The notes beneath the pieces were generated by a model. It made no database searches, had not been told where the DNA came from, and was given only the letters and a program-made list of their open reading frames with translations. From Arthrobacter rhizophilus (GTDB lineage Bacteria > Actinomycetota > Actinomycetes > Actinomycetales > Micrococcaceae), in the NCBI RefSeq assembly GCF_026241105.1, contig NZ_JAPFFT010000005.1, forward strand, positions 62,001 through 126,000: DNA of 64,000 bases, read 5' to 3'. Both the position numbers and the translations under genes were made by a program. Shown here one piece after another: positions 18,036 to 25,180 of the stretch (position 1 is the first letter of the stretch; each line of letters begins with the position of its first letter).

Positions 18036-18085
18036 TGAGAGTCACCTCCGTTTCTTGGTTTAGCGGAAGTTCGTCCGCATCGACC

Positions 18086-18110
18086 CAGGCCAGCGTCTGT
18101 TCCTGGCCTG
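18086..18110 (-). other. Hairpin in the pnp leader
   Basis: 8-bp arms CAGGCCAG and CTGGCCTG with a 9-nt loop, about 50 nt before the pnp start. In enterobacteria a leader stem is the site of PNPase/RNase III autoregulation; whether this does the same is open. Confidence 0.3.
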
Positions 18111-18249
18111 TACGACACCCGGTCATCGATCGAGACCCACGGGCTACGCCTTCATCGCAGAAGGCTGTTCCCGGAGATCACTACCGAGGACCGCGAATGC
18201 GCGATGCGGTTGAACTCCTGTTAAGTGTTGGATTTAGTTATGGAGAAAA

Positions 18250-18280
18250 GGCGGCCCGGTCCGCGGAGGATCGGGCCGCC
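18250..18280 (-). terminator. Intrinsic terminator after rpsO
   Basis: 9-bp arms GGCGGCCCG and CGGGCCGCC, 11 bp past the rpsO stop, followed on the transcribed strand by CTTTTCTCC, a rare real T-run in this window. Confidence 0.85.
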
Positions 18281-18290
18281 CGAAGTCAAA

Positions 18291-18560
18291 CTAGCGGCGC
18301 AGGCCGAGGCGCTCGATGAGCGCACGGTAGCGGGCAATGTCAGTCTTCTTGAGGTAGCCCAGCATGCGCTTGCGACGACCAACCATAGCCAGCAGACCGC
18401 GCTGGGTGTGGAAGTCGTGCTTGTGCTCCTTCATGTGCTCAGTCAGATCCTTGATCCGCTGAGTCAGGACTGCAATCTGGACCTCCGGCGAACCAGTGTC
18501 GCCCTTGGACGTTGCGTATGCCTCGATGATGGACTGCTTAACAGCGGCTTCAAGTGCCAC
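18291..18560 (-). CDS. rpsO: 30S ribosomal protein S15
   Basis: 89-residue S15, which binds the central domain of 16S rRNA and nucleates platform assembly. [17 protein letters not shown] and a basic C-terminus are characteristic. GTG at 18560 has AGGAG upstream. It precedes pnp; the two are separated by a terminator and a 255-bp leader. Confidence 0.98.
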   Translation of the reverse strand: MALEAAVKQSIIEAYATSKGDTGSPEVQIAVLTQRIKDLTEHMKEHKHDFHTQRGLLAMVGRRKRMLGYLKKTDIARYRALIERLGLRR

Positions 18561-18748
18561 GTGAACTCCTAGAGTTGTGCCGTGCGTCCCGATTCAGCGC
18601 CTCGCTGCCGGGTTGTGATGTGCCAATGACCGCACACAAAACAGGTCCAGCCGCCACGGACTGCAGCCGGATCCATCCCTCAGTTTACCGGCAGCCTGGC
18701 AATCTTGTCGAAAGCTGCCGTGTGACCCTCCTCAAAGACGGGTTCCGG

Positions 18749-19603
18749 TCACTGCCCGATCTCAGTTCGGACGGCAAACAGCTCGGGGAAGAACGTCAGG
18801 TCAAGTGCCTTCTGGAGGAATGAAACTCCGCTTGAACCTCCGGTTCCGGTCTTCATGCCGATGGTCCGCTGGACAGTGCGCAAATGCCTGAAGCGCCACA
18901 GTTGGAAGTTGTCCTCAAGGTCCACCAGTTCTTCGCAGGCCTCGTAGGCCGCCCAGTTGTCTGCGGCATGTTCATAGATGTGCTTGAAGAGCGGCAAGAG
19001 CTCAGGGGCGAACTGGTGTGCCTGGGAGACGTCCCGGTCCAGGACGGACGCCGGAACGTCGTAGCCATGGCGGTGAAGGTAGGCCAGGAATTCGTCGTAG
19101 ATACTGGGCGCGTGCAGGAGTTCCTCCAGCATTGCCCGCGATTCCGGATCCGAATCGAACACCGGCAGAATCTTGGCGTTCTTATTGCCAAGGATGAACT
19201 CGACGGCACGGTACTGGCTCGACTGGAAGCCGGAGGCGTTCCCCAGGAAGCCGCGGAACTGCGAGTATTCCGTGGGGGTCAGGGTGGCCAGCACCGACCA
19301 TTGCTCGGTGAGGGTCTTCTGGATGTGCTTGACCCTTGCGATGCCCTTGAGCGCGGCGCCAAGATCGTCCTGGCGCAGCCACGTCGCAGCGCTGCGGAGC
19401 TCGTGGAGGACCAGTTTCAGCCAAAGCTCCGTGGTCTGGTGCTGGATGATGAACAAGAGTTCGTCATGGTGCTCCGGCTGGCTGACAGGTTGCTGCGCGC
19501 TGAGCAGCAGGGGAAGCTGCAGGTAGGAGCCGTAGCTCATGCGTGAGCTGAAATCCTTGACGATGCCTTCGTCGAGTGGCCGGGTGTTCTTCTCAACGCT
19601 CAC
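18749..19603 (-). CDS. kynA: Tryptophan 2,3-dioxygenase
   Basis: Haem enzyme opening the indole ring of L-tryptophan to N-formylkynurenine. The 284-residue protein has the substrate-binding FIIQHQTTELWLKL, FQSSQYRAVEF, the proximal haem histidine region WRFRHLRTVQR and the GTGGSSG loop, all intact. GTG at 19603 follows GGAGGG. No kynurenine formamidase or kynureninase is nearby, and the gene sits between ribF and rpsO, an insertion into the housekeeping backbone; the 36-bp gap suggests co-transcription from ribF. Confidence 0.95.
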   Translation of the reverse strand: MSVEKNTRPLDEGIVKDFSSRMSYGSYLQLPLLLSAQQPVSQPEHHDELLFIIQHQTTELWLKLVLHELRSAATWLRQDDLGAALKGIARVKHIQKTLTEQWSVLATLTPTEYSQFRGFLGNASGFQSSQYRAVEFILGNKNAKILPVFDSDPESRAMLEELLHAPSIYDEFLAYLHRHGYDVPASVLDRDVSQAHQFAPELLPLFKHIYEHAADNWAAYEACEELVDLEDNFQLWRFRHLRTVQRTIGMKTGTGGSSGVSFLQKALDLTFFPELFAVRTEIGQ

Positions 19604-19639
19604 GCTACATGCCCTCCGAATCCCTGCTAACGCATGGGC

Positions 19640-20623
19640 CTACTTGTTCAGCAAAAGATCGTGGGCCTGGATGACGTCAAGCCGCATCTGATCAACAAGC
19701 GCCTCAGGTCCACGGTATGCCACCATGCCCCGCAGCCGCGCAGCAAATTCCACCACGACGGTCTGTCCATAGAGGTTGAAGTCCTCCACGGCCTCTTCCG
19801 GGCGGTCGATGACGTGGGCTTCCACCTGGCGGCTCACACCGTCGAAGGTGGGGTTGGAACCCACGGAAATCGCGGCGGGCCAGCGATTTCCGGGCCCGTC
19901 GATCAGCCAGCCCGCGTAGATTCCATCCGCGGGCACGTAGCCGGTGGCTCCATGGTCAAGGTTTGCCGTGGGAAAGCCAAGGGCTCGTCCGCGAGCGGCG
20001 CCGTGGACCACTTCGCCCCGCATGCGGTGCGGCCGGCCAAGTACCGCGGCCGCGGTCTCGACGTCGCCCTCGGCAAGGGCTTCCCGCACCCAGGTGGAGG
20101 AACAGCGGCGGTCCGTGCCGCCGTCGTCGTGGACTGGAAACCCCTCCGCGCCAAATTCGTTGACTACGTGGACGCCGAATCCCAGGTCCCTGCCCAATTC
20201 CTGCATGGTGCCGACGTCGCCGGAATTGCCTGCGCCGAAACGGAGATCGTGGCCCACTACGACGTGCGCTGCGTGGAGCCCGTCAAGCAGGACGGTGCCG
20301 ACGAATTCCTCGGGAGTCATTCCTGCCAGAGCGAGGTTGTATTTCATGACGAGCACGGCATCCACGCCCGCGTCGGCCAAGGCATCGAGCTTGTCCTGCA
20401 GCCCCATGATGAGCTCCGGTGCCGAATCGGGCCGGTGGACCAGGGCCGGGTGCGGATCGAAAGTCACGACGACGGACCGCGCGCCGTGCTGCTCCGCGGT
20501 GCGCAGGAGCTGCGCCAGCACTTGCTGGTGTCCACGATGGACGCCGTCAAAGTTCCCGATGGTAACGACGCTGGGACCGAAATCCTCGGGGACCTCGGTG
20601 GGATCGTTCCAGATGTGGACCAT
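19640..20623 (-). CDS. ribF: Bifunctional riboflavin kinase / FAD synthetase
   Basis: Converts riboflavin to FMN and then FAD. The N-terminal nucleotidyltransferase has TIGNFDGVHRGH and the C-terminal kinase domain has GRALGFPTANL. ATG at 20623 gives 327 residues; a TTG directly before it is a less likely start. Placement after truB is the usual actinobacterial order, here with two small membrane-protein genes between. I saw no FMN riboswitch upstream. Confidence 0.96.
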   Translation of the reverse strand: MVHIWNDPTEVPEDFGPSVVTIGNFDGVHRGHQQVLAQLLRTAEQHGARSVVVTFDPHPALVHRPDSAPELIMGLQDKLDALADAGVDAVLVMKYNLALAGMTPEEFVGTVLLDGLHAAHVVVGHDLRFGAGNSGDVGTMQELGRDLGFGVHVVNEFGAEGFPVHDDGGTDRRCSSTWVREALAEGDVETAAAVLGRPHRMRGEVVHGAARGRALGFPTANLDHGATGYVPADGIYAGWLIDGPGNRWPAAISVGSNPTFDGVSRQVEAHVIDRPEEAVEDFNLYGQTVVVEFAARLRGMVAYRGPEALVDQMRLDVIQAHDLLLNK

Positions 20624-20741
20624 CAACCTCGCCTTTTACTGCTGGTATTCACTATGCCCGGCGGCCTGGTCCGGCGCCGGAATTCTCTAAGGTTACCTGC
20701 TGTCCCGAGCTCTCCTGCCAGGGAGCCGAGGCCCGCCGTTC

Positions 20742-21191
20742 CTACTCCGGAAGCCGTGCCGGGCGTCGCCGGTAGAGCCAGAGCAAGCCAAGGACCGGCA
20801 GGATCAGCGGGACGAAGCCGTATCCGCGGCCGAACAAGGACCAGACGGTGTCGTGCGGGAAAGCCACCGGATCGAAAAGGCTGATGGCTCCAACCACGAT
20901 CACGCCGAGCATTTCCACGAGGACCGCCGCCAAGGACACCTTGAACCAGGTGCGGCCCGGTTTGGCGAGGGAGACCGTGGCCACCAGGTACACCACAGCC
21001 GCGAAAGCCGAGAGGATGTGGGCCAGGGGCGCATCCGAGAACTTTGTCAGGATCTGGTATCCGGCACGGGCCGTCGCCGAGATCGCGAAAACCGCATAGA
21101 CCGCAATCAGCAGCCTCCCGGGACCGGTGTTGCGGGTGTCCCGGTTCTTCTTCTGGGTGGTCTCAACAGTCACTTCGTGTGCTTCTTCCAA
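20742..21191 (-). CDS. Small four-helix membrane protein
   Basis: 149 residues, not recognised. A polar N-terminus is followed by four hydrophobic segments at about 27-46, 55-75, 82-104 and 121-143, and a basic tail (YRRRPARLPE). TTG at 21191 is 2 bp after the previous stop; GTG at 21173, with GGAAG upstream, is an alternative. It forms a chain truB - membrane protein - membrane protein - ribF, so coupling to housekeeping expression is likely. No function inferred. Confidence 0.7.
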   Translation of the reverse strand: MEEAHEVTVETTQKKNRDTRNTGPGRLLIAVYAVFAISATARAGYQILTKFSDAPLAHILSAFAAVVYLVATVSLAKPGRTWFKVSLAAVLVEMLGVIVVGAISLFDPVAFPHDTVWSLFGRGYGFVPLILPVLGLLWLYRRRPARLPE

Positions 21192-21193
21192 TG

Positions 21194-21547
21194 TCAGTAC
21201 CAGATCTGGTTCATGCGGGCCGCCATGACCAATGCGGTGACGCCCACGGCGCCCATGACGAAATTACTCCAACGGGTCCGCTCCAGGATGGACCAATACA
21301 CTGCCACGATGGGAAGCATGAGCGCGGTGATGATGTATCCCCAGAACTCCCAGGGCTCCCCCGCAATCTTTTCACCCATCGCCACGCGGATGATCGATCC
21401 CACAAGATAGACCAGCAGGACGAGTTCGACGGCGGCCACGGACAGAATCGTAATGTCGTTGGGGGCCTTTTTCATCAGGCCCGCCACGACGCAGATGATC
21501 GTGGACAGCAGCCCGACGACGAGGACAGCGTAAAAGTATCCGTCCAT
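21194..21547 (-). CDS. Small four-helix membrane protein
   Basis: 117 residues, not recognised. Four hydrophobic segments, about 5-24, 34-55, 68-87 and 93-111, leave almost no soluble domain. ATG at 21547 is 2 bp after truB ends and the next membrane-protein gene follows after 2 bp. The tight spacing suggests the two small proteins are made together and may form a complex. Confidence 0.75.
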   Translation of the reverse strand: MDGYFYAVLVVGLLSTIICVVAGLMKKAPNDITILSVAAVELVLLVYLVGSIIRVAMGEKIAGEPWEFWGYIITALMLPIVAVYWSILERTRWSNFVMGAVGVTALVMAARMNQIWY

Positions 21548-21549
21548 GG

Positions 21550-22470
21550 CTAGTGTGCCTGCTTTTCGTTGTCCGGTGCGAACACCAGCACAGGCTTGGC
21601 GAAACTCCCCGTGTCGGCCAGCAACGCCACCAGTTCTCCAGACGGGGAGAACGCGGCAGCGGGGTTCTCGGCGGTGGCAGCCTCCGCCGTGCCCGCATTT
21701 GGCCCGGCGGCGATTCTGCGGCCAAAGGAAATTTCGATGGTTTCGGCGTCGCTCAGCTCCCGGTTCGGCATGAGCGCGCGGGCAGCGGCAGACATTTCGA
21801 GGACTTCGAGTTCCTCGGCGAGCTGTTCGAGTGTGCGGGCCTGGTCAAGGGAGTACGGCCCCACTTGGGTGCGGCGCAGCGCTGTGAGGTGTCCGCCGAC
21901 GCCGAGGGCCCCGCCAAGGTCGCGTGCCAGCGCGCGGATGTACGTACCGGAGGAGCACTCAACGGTGACATCGACGTCCACTACCCTGCCGTCGTCGATC
22001 CTGCGGATGGCATGGATCTCGAAACGGTGGATGGTCACGGGGCGGGCAGCTAGCTTGACCTCTTCACCCGAACGGACACGGGCGTAGGACCGTTCGCCGT
22101 TGACCTTGATGGCGCTGACACTGCTGGGAACCTGCTGGATATCCCCGGTGAGCCGGGCGACGCCGGAACGGATGGCCTCCCCGGTGACCCCGGCGGCACT
22201 GCGGCTTTCGGTGATATCGCCTTCGGCGTCGTCGGTGATGGTGGATTCGCCGAGCCGGATGGTGGCGGAGTACGTCTTGGAAGTACCCACGATGTAGGTC
22301 AACAGTCGTGTTGCCTTGTTGATCCCCAGCACCAGGACACCGGTGGCCATGGGGTCCAAGGTTCCTGCGTGGCCTACTTTCCGGGTACCGGCCAGCCGCC
22401 GCATCCGTCCAACCACATCGTGGCTGGTCCATCCTTGCGGCTTGTCAACGATTACCAGTCCAGAAAGCAC
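21550..22470 (-). CDS. truB: tRNA pseudouridine(55) synthase
   Basis: Makes pseudouridine 55 in the T-loop of tRNAs. From GTG at 22470 the protein is 306 residues, beginning LSGLVIVDKPQGWTSHDVV; the catalytic aspartate is in HAGTLDPMATGVL (Asp39). The reading frame stays open far upstream but that part is antisense to the aminotransferase gene. GGGAGG lies just before the GTG. The C-terminus carries an extra tail of about 70 residues beyond the usual PUA-like region. Confidence 0.95.
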   Translation of the reverse strand: MLSGLVIVDKPQGWTSHDVVGRMRRLAGTRKVGHAGTLDPMATGVLVLGINKATRLLTYIVGTSKTYSATIRLGESTITDDAEGDITESRSAAGVTGEAIRSGVARLTGDIQQVPSSVSAIKVNGERSYARVRSGEEVKLAARPVTIHRFEIHAIRRIDDGRVVDVDVTVECSSGTYIRALARDLGGALGVGGHLTALRRTQVGPYSLDQARTLEQLAEELEVLEMSAAARALMPNRELSDAETIEISFGRRIAAGPNAGTAEAATAENPAAAFSPSGELVALLADTGSFAKPVLVFAPDNEKQAH

Positions 22471-22554
22471 GCCTCCCAGTATATCCGCGCCAGGGCATGC
22501 ATCCTGCGGGGCAGCGTCCCGGAACGGTACGGCGCCGCGGCTAAGATGGCTCCC

Positions 22555-23709
22555 ATGCCAGAGCTTGCCGCGCACGTCCGCGAAGTCCCCGTGAACCAGA
22601 TCCGCGAGATCACCGAGGCCGCTTGGGCATCTCCCGGGGCGATTGTCCTCAGCATTGGCGAGCCCGGCTTTGCGCTGCCCCGTCACATCCTGGACGCGGG
22701 AATCGCTTGCCTGGACAGGGACGAGACCAACTACACCCCCAATGCCGGGATCCCGGCCCTGCGGGAAGCCTTTGCCGACCGATTCCGCGCCCACAACAAG
22801 GTGGACGTCGGCACGGAGCGTGTGTACGTCGTGGACGGGGCCCAACAGGGCCTTCACTTCGCCATGAGCCTGCTCCTCTCCCCCGGTGACGAGATCCTGA
22901 TTCCGAATCCTGGCTATCCCACCTTTGCCATGACCGGCCACCTGCTGAACGCCGTCCCGGTGCAGTACCCGCTCTACCCGGAGCACGAGTTCCAGCCGCG
23001 CATCGAGGACATCGAGGCACTGATCACACCCCGGACCAAGGTGTTGGTCCTGAATTCGCCGTCCAATCCCTTGGGCGCGGTGATCGGCGCGGAAGTCACC
23101 CGTCAACTGGTGGAACTGGCTGTCAAACACGATCTCTGGATCATTTCGGATGAATGCTACGAAGCCTTCACGTTCGATGTTCCGCACACGAGTCCGGCCC
23201 GCTTCGACAGCACTGTTCCCGGCGAAGCGCGGGTCTTCACCTCCCTGACCTTGTCCAAAACCTACGGACTGACGGGACTGCGGATTGGAGCGCTCATTTG
23301 CCCGCCGGGCCTGGAGCGGAAGATGAACAACGTCATGGAGGCAATCGTTTCCTGCGTGGCTTCGCCTTCCCAGTACGCCGCCGTCGCGGCACTGACCGGC
23401 CCCCAGGACTATGTGGACACCGCCAGGGAGCACTACCGCTCCAACCGGGATGCCGCATCAGCAGTGCTGGCGGAGAAGGGCATTCCCTTCCTGGGCGCCC
23501 AAGGAGCTTTCTACCTATGGGCCGACGTCTCGCATGTGAGCGGTGGCGACGTCCGCGCCTGGGTGCGCGCGTTCCTCGCGGAGTTCGGAGTGGCCGTGGC
23601 GCCGGGTACCGCGTTCGGTTCCATCGGCGAGGGGTGGATCAGGATCGCGCTGTGCGGCGATCAACAGCAGTTGCTCGATGGCGTCAGACGGCTCCCAACG
23701 CGGTCTTGA
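22555..23709 (+). CDS. Class I/II PLP-dependent aminotransferase
   Basis: 384-residue fold-type I aminotransferase. The pyridoxal lysine is in SLTLSKTYGLTGLRIG, the substrate-binding NSPSNPLG and the SDECYEAF aspartate/tyrosine are present, and the C-terminal arginine is in WIRIALCG. ATG at 22555 follows TAAGAT by 7 bp, so a leaderless transcript is likely; an in-frame ATG at 22546 is less likely. It is divergent from truB across 84 bp. Substrate cannot be read from sequence. Confidence 0.93.
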   Translation: MPELAAHVREVPVNQIREITEAAWASPGAIVLSIGEPGFALPRHILDAGIACLDRDETNYTPNAGIPALREAFADRFRAHNKVDVGTERVYVVDGAQQGLHFAMSLLLSPGDEILIPNPGYPTFAMTGHLLNAVPVQYPLYPEHEFQPRIEDIEALITPRTKVLVLNSPSNPLGAVIGAEVTRQLVELAVKHDLWIISDECYEAFTFDVPHTSPARFDSTVPGEARVFTSLTLSKTYGLTGLRIGALICPPGLERKMNNVMEAIVSCVASPSQYAAVAALTGPQDYVDTAREHYRSNRDAASAVLAEKGIPFLGAQGAFYLWADVSHVSGGDVRAWVRAFLAEFGVAVAPGTAFGSIGEGWIRIALCGDQQQLLDGVRRLPTRS

Positions 23710-23742
23710 GGCCCGGCGGCTTGGCAGTTGGCGAAGTTCGGC

Positions 23743-24228
23743 TCAGTATTTGGTCCGGTTCTTGTGCCCGCGCCATGCATCGAAAGGAGCGTCCGACGCC
23801 TGAACCTCCGCGTGGTGGACGGGCAGCAGTTCCGGCCGGATGCCGTTGAAGTACTCGTAGAACACCGCGTCGTCGAAGCCGGCGGCCGCGGCCCCGTGCC
23901 GGTCCGCGGCAAAGTAGACCCGGCTTACCCGGCCCCATAAGGCCGCCGAGAGGCACAAAGGGCACGGTTCGCAGCTTGAATAGAGCACGGAGCCGCTGAG
24001 ATCGAAGCTTCCAAGTTCCGACGCCGCCCGCCGGATCGCGACCACTTCGGCGTGCGCTGTGGGGTCGTTGTCGCGGGCGACCCGGTTGACGCCGTCATGG
24101 AGCCGTCCGTCCGGGGTGACCACGACGGCGCCGAAAGGCCCGCCGCCGTCGGCCACGTTTTGCACTGCGAGCCGCAGGGCGTATTCAAGGTAGTTCTCGG
24201 GACTCTGAGCTGCATCGTGCGCCGCCAT
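23743..24228 (-). CDS. Nucleoside/guanine deaminase, CDA fold
   Basis: 161-residue zinc deaminase of the cytidine/guanine deaminase superfamily. The zinc and catalytic residues are in TAHAEVVAIRRA and SSCEPCPLC, and a DNDPTAHAE loop plus an aromatic C-terminus (YEYFNG) resemble bacterial guanine deaminase rather than TadA. It converges with the aminotransferase gene. Purine salvage is the most likely role; tRNA adenosine deaminase is the less likely alternative. Confidence 0.85.
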   Translation of the reverse strand: MAAHDAAQSPENYLEYALRLAVQNVADGGGPFGAVVVTPDGRLHDGVNRVARDNDPTAHAEVVAIRRAASELGSFDLSGSVLYSSCEPCPLCLSAALWGRVSRVYFAADRHGAAAAGFDDAVFYEYFNGIRPELLPVHHAEVQASDAPFDAWRGHKNRTKY

Positions 24229-24289
24229 GCTCCGATCTTAGCCATGGCCCGGCCCTTTGACCCGACTTTTCATGGTTAAACAAACAGGA

Positions 24290-24323
24290 CCGGACCGGTA
24301 GTCGCCAGGACTGCCGGATCCGG
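24290..24323 (-). terminator. Intrinsic terminator after rbfA
   Basis: Stem of about 14 bp with one bulge and one G-U pair (CCGGACCGGTAGTC against GACTGCCGGATCCGG), 5-nt loop, then a T-rich TGTTTGTTTAA on the transcribed strand. Confidence 0.75.
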
Positions 24324-24345
24324 CCCCGCTGAGGAAGTCGGTGGA

Positions 24346-24855
24346 CTACTTGCCGCCGTCTTCGTCGATGTCTTCATCGGCGCGGAGGTCGATGTCTTCT
24401 TCGTCAAAATCGTCTTCGTCGATGTCCGCATCCTGCGGGGCATCACTCTTATACGGATCTGCATCGCCTGCGTGCTTGGCGCCCGCGGCCAGCGCGGCCA
24501 CCTCGGCGTCGCGTTCCTTGGCGGTACGCAGCAGCTGCTCGAGGTTCGACGCGTTGACCGGGATAAGGTCAGCAACGAACTCCAGGGTAGGAGTCAGGCG
24601 CACGGTAATGTTGCGGCCCACTTCCTGACGCAGAACACCCTTGGCCTTCTCCAACGCCCTCACAGCATCAGAATGAGCAGCCTCGTCACCGAAAACGGTG
24701 TAATACACGGTGGCGTGCTGAAGATCGTTGGTGACGCGGGCATCCGTGATGGTGATGCCCTCAACCCGAGGATCCTTGATCCGCCGGCCCAGTGCCTCAG
24801 CAACAACAACCTTAATCCGCTGCGCCAACTTGGCAGCGCGTGCCGGATCAGCCAT
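24346..24855 (-). CDS. rbfA: Ribosome-binding factor A
   Basis: Cold-responsive 30S maturation factor binding near the 5' helix of 16S rRNA. 169 residues. The KH-like core has RIKVVVAEALGRRIKDPR and VTNDLQHATVYYTVFG. The C-terminus is a highly acidic tail (residues ~145-169, Asp/Glu runs) longer than in many homologues. ATG at 24855 is preceded by AGGAGT. It normally follows infB closely; here a 325-bp structured gap intervenes, so it may have its own promoter. Confidence 0.96.
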   Translation of the reverse strand: MADPARAAKLAQRIKVVVAEALGRRIKDPRVEGITITDARVTNDLQHATVYYTVFGDEAAHSDAVRALEKAKGVLRQEVGRNITVRLTPTLEFVADLIPVNASNLEQLLRTAKERDAEVAALAAGAKHAGDADPYKSDAPQDADIDEDDFDEEDIDLRADEDIDEDGGK

Positions 24856-24975
24856 TTCTACTCCTAAAATTTGCGTACGACGGCGCGGTGGCGACTTGCG
24901 TACTTAAGTTCTGTATGCGCGACGCGCCGAAAAAGACACGAAGCGGACCGCGAGCTTCCCACTGAGGCCCGTGGA

Positions 24976-25130
24976 GCCGATATGGGGGCCCGGGAGTGGC
25001 TAAGGTGGCAGCCGAGGGTCCCAATGCGAGCTTGCGAGCGTTGGGAAGGCTGACACCGCTGCCGAAGCTGGGCGGCAGAGGATCGCAGATCCTTTGCCGC
25101 CCAGCGTAGGGGCGGGGCCCCCATATCGGC
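24976..25130. repeat. Nested inverted-repeat structure between infB and rbfA
   Basis: This covers most of the 325-bp gene-free gap 24856-25180. Outer 16-bp arms GCCGATATGGGGGCCC (24976-24991) and complement (25115-25130) are perfect. Inside are an 18-bp stem with one G-U pair and a GCA loop (25067-25084 with 25088-25105) and a 9-bp stem (25019-25027 with 25038-25046). No reading frame with a ribosome site fits. It could be an infB terminator plus a folded leader, or a small palindromic mobile element. Confidence 0.6.
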
Positions 25131-25180
25131 GGAACGGGCCGGATGGCCCCCACAACTCGGAGGCTCCCCGCTAGGACAAC

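Noticed and set aside
20624..20741. FMN riboswitch before ribF
   Set aside because: No conserved RFN-element sequence or multi-stem pattern seen in the gap.
22471..23433. Upstream extension of the truB frame
   Set aside because: Antisense to the aminotransferase gene; TruB homology begins at the GTG at 22470.
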